Origin: Micromussa lordhowensis
Taxonomy: Eukaryota; Cnidaria; Anthozoa; Scleractinia; Lobophylliidae
Reading direction: 5' to 3'
Assembly (NCBI GenBank): GCA_964020085.1
Contig: OZ026600.1
Span: forward strand, 3,437,965 to 3,501,964
DNA: 64,000 nt
Under the pieces are notes generated by a model, which made no database searches, was not told the DNA's origin, and saw only the letters and a program-made list of their open reading frames with translations. Shown here piece by piece: positions 60,501 to 64,000 of this stretch; the stretch's first letter is position 1; every line of letters begins with the position of its first letter. The position numbers and the translations under genes were made by a program.

Positions 60501-60553
60501 CCAGCAAAGCCGGAGACAAGTTTTGCAGCGAATGTGGCAAGTCGCTGGAGTAA
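57501..60553 (+). CDS. DMRTA-type (DMRT4/5) DM-domain transcription factor with C-terminal zinc ribbon
   Basis: Doublesex/mab-3-related DNA-binding factor; the family acts in sex determination and in neural and germline development. Two exons, 57501-57870 and 59757-60553, 388 aa. The start is ATG in AACCATGG. DM domain at about residues 17-75: [20 protein letters not shown] then [20 protein letters not shown], with the expected ligands C23, C26, H38, C42 and H29, C47, C49, C52, and [12 protein letters not shown] domain at about 202-240 ([33 protein letters not shown]) places it in the DMRTA group. A likely SUMO site IKEE lies near residue 150. The protein ends in a C4 zinc-ribbon-like motif, CxxC-x10-CxxC (C366, C369, C380, C383; [13 protein letters not shown]). 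I do not recall this ending in vertebrate DMRTA proteins. Orthology to A1 versus A2 is not resolvable. Confidence 0.95.
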
Positions 60554-62230
60554 ACTTATAAACAATTAAAAATTGAAATGGTTAGAGTTTCCTAGAAATA
60601 ATCTACACTGTGCTTTTGAGCGGTACGAATTAAATGATTCTTCCCTCTCTGGGAGAGCCCCTATTTTTCCTTAGCTTTGAAAGAAAAACTTTAGAAATAA
60701 GGGTATTGATCGAGAATTCATGAACTGAAGAGATTTTAACTTTAAAGACATTTTGTGCATTTTTAGAGTAAGCAAAAAGTTGAACTTGTCTTCGAATATG
60801 TTTCTTCACCAAACAGAGCTCTCGTGGGGAACATCGCTTACTTACTACACAGGGCAAAATCTATTTACTTAGGCTATTAAAGCGCGAGTTTGTTTATTGA
60901 GCCCAGCTTGCGTCAACCAATTTCTTGGCTTAAAAGAATAACCCATTTTAAACTTGATAATTAAGAGATTATTTGAAAGAATTGAACTGGTGCACTGGAG
61001 ATTTTCACCTTTGCTTTAAGATCAAACCTCAAAATTCCAAGATTTGGAGGGCGTTGGCAATCGATGGCAATTGTTTAGAAAAGCAGACTTAGATTGTAAT
61101 TGTGTGGTCTTAACAGAATACGCGGGCATGAAAAGAAGTTGTGACGATGAGCAATGTATTATAAATATGTGGGGTATCGAGATACTCTATGTCGCATTTT
61201 GATGTAAGAATGAGTTCGTTTCATTGTAAATATAGATTCTGACTACAATCACACGAGACATTCAATGTGAAAAGTTTATTGAGAATGAGTCAGTCAGCCA
61301 TGGGCCGTGCGATTCAATGTATCCTCTAATATCTATTAATTATTCATATGTTTACCTCTCAAAATTAGCTGAAAATTCCAAGAATTCAGAAACTGTACTA
61401 CGCCAGATACGAAAAACCACTAAAAAAACACCCTTTAGATGTGGCCAAAAAATATGTGGAAACGTATTCCTCATCTAATGCAGCAGTACGATGCCCCGAG
61501 GAAAGGGCATTCTACAGTTAATTTACACGAATAGATCAAATAGAAAAGTAATCCTAAAAAAAATAAAATAAAGCGGGCGAACACTCCGACTGACCGACCT
61601 AGAATGACTTAGATCTCCCGCCAAAAACCTTAAATAATCCTTAAACAACCCGAGATGCACCGCGAGTCTCTCCAACGTGCCGTCAGAAAAATAATTTCCG
61701 ACTAATTCGTCCCTCAAACGTCAGAAATTACATATTCTAATCCTCCGTTGAAAAAAAAGGTGGCGGCTGTACATTTTACCACAATACTGTGCGCAGCCCA
61801 TAAAGTACAAGGAAAGCCACATGATTAAGTTTCTTTTCTTTCCGTTTGTGTTGTCGGCAATAAATTTATCTAAAGGTTGCGTTTATGCACTAACGTAATG
61901 ACAACCTCGTATTGTATAGCCAAATTTTCCAAAATTTCTAACCGAGAATTCCTTTCCATGTGATTTTCCTCTCAGAATTTCCGGAAATTTCGGTTGAATG
62001 GTTCACAATTCGGAAATATGTCAATTTTCGGATTTTAATAAAACTTTCCAAGGAAATTTCCTTGCCAATTGCCTCCGTTTCAAAAGTTCAGGAATTTCTA
62101 GTTGAACAGAAAGCGTCCTGTATATTACAACTATGCCCAGTTCTCTCTCTTTTGTGTCTCCGAAGAAGGGTTCATTTGCAAAAAGGCGTTATGTCAAAGT
62201 CTGCATTTTCGGTAACATGAAGCCACGGAA

Positions 62231-62345
62231 TGCTAGTCCACCGCAGAGCTACTCCCCCCTCCCCCCAGCATTAAATTCACCGGTACACCCATTTATCCAC
62301 CTGGGTGGGGCGAGGCACTGTGAGCGTCAATGTCGCCGGTCAGGG
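62231..62345 (-). mobile_element. SINE family A fragment (reverse)
   Basis: TGCTAGTCCACCGCAGAG, CCAGCATTAAATTCACCGGT, ACACCCATTTATCCACCTGG and GAGGCACTGTGAG are the reverse complement of the middle of family A. Confidence 0.8.
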
Positions 62346-62883
62346 TGTGAATCCGGACGAATCGATCAAGACTCCAGCGCGCTAACAAGTAGCCACTTTT
62401 CCGGGAGGGCAACATCTTTATCTTTTAAAATGCTTATTGTAGCATGTAAATATGCAGCACAATCAAAATATATCTATAAAACAGAAAGCGAAGAAACGAA
62501 GTGAGTTACGGATCAAGTTCTGTGATCTTTTACAGTAAAAAATGGGTTTTTGTATACACCGTCAGTCATTGATTAACTGGTAGTTGTCGAGACAGTCGTT
62601 AAAATATGAGTTAATCTATGGACTGTACGCCTGGACCCAGGAAAGAATTCGTTGTAGAGAGGGTATTTTTGCAGCTGGGACGTCGTGTTTAAGTGGCTGT
62701 TGCCGTTGTGGAGGGGTGGCCGTTGTAGAGAGGTTAAAATATAAGCGAATGTATTGAATGCCCACCAGAACAAAAAAATGGCCGTTGTAGAGATCTAGCC
62801 GTTTGTGGAGGTTGGACTGCATGACAAACAGCACTGAAAACAATTCACGTGTTACTTTTATACAGGAGATTCTCTAGTATATT

Positions 62884-62889
62884 TTTATT
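62884..62889 (-). terminator. Polyadenylation signal of the VWA gene
   Basis: AATAAA on the minus strand, about 40 bp past the TAA at 62929-62927; the position suits a short 3' UTR. Confidence 0.55.
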
Positions 62890-62926
62890 TAAAACAAATT
62901 TTTATAGTTATTATTTTTCTCCATTG

Positions 62927-64000
62927 TTAATATTCCTCGTTTCCCTGCTCTGCATGTTCGTCATGTTCGTCCCTGTTTTGATTCTCGGCCATTTCTGAAA
63001 AAAATGAAATCACATTGATTGGGAACGTTTTCCAAGGGGCAAAGACAATAATTTCAATTATTTTCTTCTCTTACGAAGATTTAGTTGATTATACAAAGAG
63101 GAAAATAGAAAACAGAACCAGACATTAAAAGAGCGCGAACAGATCAAAGAGTCGCTGATTTTACGTTCACTTTTTTCTCGAACTTTTTTCCTATGTCATT
63201 GCTGTAGCCAAGACGAGACCAAATTTAACGTAATATCGTCGAGTCCCAAAACTAACGAGAGTCTTTTTTCCAGTTTTTACATCTTTTTCTTATTCTTGAA
63301 TTCGGCCGAAGAAGGCAGGGGTGGAGCACTACTCCAGTTTTGGAAAGGTGGACTGTATAAGTGGCTGATCCATCGAAGAAACATCGAATCTCTTTTCTAC
63401 CCCTGCCTCCACCCCCACCCCCTCCCCTGGGGGGAAACGAGTTTAAAATGAAAATACGTGCGTATCACTTTCCTATTCTAGTAACGTAATTTCAGCGAGA
63501 ATGTTCGATTGCCTGCTTATATTCTTTACTCAGTTGTTCTCAGTTCTTTTTGGGCCTAAATTCCACGTGCAACATAAACTAGGAATACTTTGCCCCATTG
63601 TCGAGAAACGAGAAATAAGTTACTCCATAGGACACCGCTACCTACGGAGAGCTGGGCGTTAAGAAAGGCATTACTTTCAGAGGGTTATTTCTTATCGGAG
63701 TTTTAAGTTATAATGTAACGCAACGTGTAACGCAATGCTTTCACTCACCGTCGCAAACTCTATCCCTGATTCTTGCAACTTGCTTCTTTAGCGCACTGAA
63801 AGACCTCACAGTAATCACATCTTCAGCGGTTGATGCCATTAACATCAACTCCTCCATGTCCACCTCTTCGCCGATTCCCACCGACAAAACGGTCACATGA
63901 CTATCTTTCAACGCCATAGACGCGCGAGCCACACCCAGAGCATTGTCTGATTTTCCAAAGGTCATTACAACGAGAATCTTGGGAACGTCGGGCCTCGAGC
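62927..64000 (-). CDS. von Willebrand factor A domain protein, last two exons (partial, runs off right edge)
   Basis: Exons on the minus strand: beyond 64000 to 63749, then 62994-62927 with TAA. The visible peptide begins SRPDVPKILVVMTFGKSDNA and continues VARASMALKDSHVTVLSVGI, GEEVDMEELMLMASTAEDVI and RIRDRVCDG. This is the C-terminal half of a VWA fold (core strand ILVVMT; terminal helix and Cys), of the kind found in collagen VI, matrilins and other adhesive matrix proteins. After CDGE a 20-residue acidic tail (NQNRDEHDEHAEQGNEEY) ends the protein. The MIDAS DxSxS strand lies outside the window. The usual D of VVLTDG is F here (VVMTFG). The exact protein cannot be named; secretion is expected but the signal peptide is not visible. 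Confidence 0.85.

Larger units (their letters stand above)
60554..62926. other. Intergenic region between DMRT and the VWA gene (convergent)
   Basis: Contains the DMRT 3' UTR (no nearby AATAAA seen) and a SINE fragment at 62231-62345. From 62620 to 62820 the plus strand repeats GTTGTAGAGAGG or GTTGTAGAGATC with TGGCCGTTG, a small imprecise repeat. No gene was recognised. Confidence 0.5.

Overview
The window is animal nuclear DNA: AT-rich, with GT-AG introns, long intergenic stretches, tRNA-derived SINEs and many small inverted-repeat transposons. The proteins are clear orthologues of conserved metazoan families but diverge well from vertebrate ones. The gene set and the repeat types suggest an anthozoan cnidarian, most likely a stony coral. 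That placement is inference, since no species-diagnostic marker is present.

Layout. (1) 1-4881, minus: 5' part of an ABCC10/MRP7-type ABC transporter, six coding exons visible, continuing past the left edge. (2) 5744-20476, plus: complete tau-tubulin kinase (TTBK1/2 type), 11 exons, 1104 aa, head-to-head with ABCC10 across about 860 bp. (3) 24036-39111, minus: complete TTC8/BBS8, a BBSome subunit, 15 exons, 508 aa, convergent with TTBK. (4) 41156-42553, plus: a single-exon F-box/LRR protein resembling FBXL12. (5) 45238-50958, plus: complete AAR2 splicing factor, 6 exons, 356 aa. (6) 57501-60553, plus: a DMRTA-type DM-domain transcription factor, 2 exons, 388 aa, ending in a zinc-ribbon-like C4 motif. 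(7) 62927-64000, minus: last two exons of a von Willebrand factor A domain protein that continues past the right edge. Exon models were built by hand from splice signals, reading phase and recalled human protein sequences. For the five complete genes the phases close to an open frame from ATG to stop.

The genes do not form an operon or a single pathway. Two links stand out. ABCC10 lies next to TTBK, and human ABCC10 lies close to TTBK1 on 6p21.1, so the pairing may be ancient microsynteny. TTBK and TTC8, adjacent and convergent here, belong to families with ciliary roles (TTBK2 in starting ciliogenesis, BBS8 in ciliary trafficking).

The rest is rich in non-autonomous repeats: three tRNA-derived SINE families, TTAA-bounded elements (two piggyBac-like), TA-bounded elements (one Tigger/pogo-like in three copies), a hAT-like family with a visible target duplication, many hairpin MITEs, a perfect 40-bp palindrome and several minisatellites. 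I found no rRNA, no convincing functional tRNA, no CRISPR array, no transposase-coding ORF and no viral gene. I see no clearly novel multi-gene system. The best leads are the conserved gene order, the zinc ribbon on the DMRT protein, a repeated motif in the TTBK tail and the structured repeat families.
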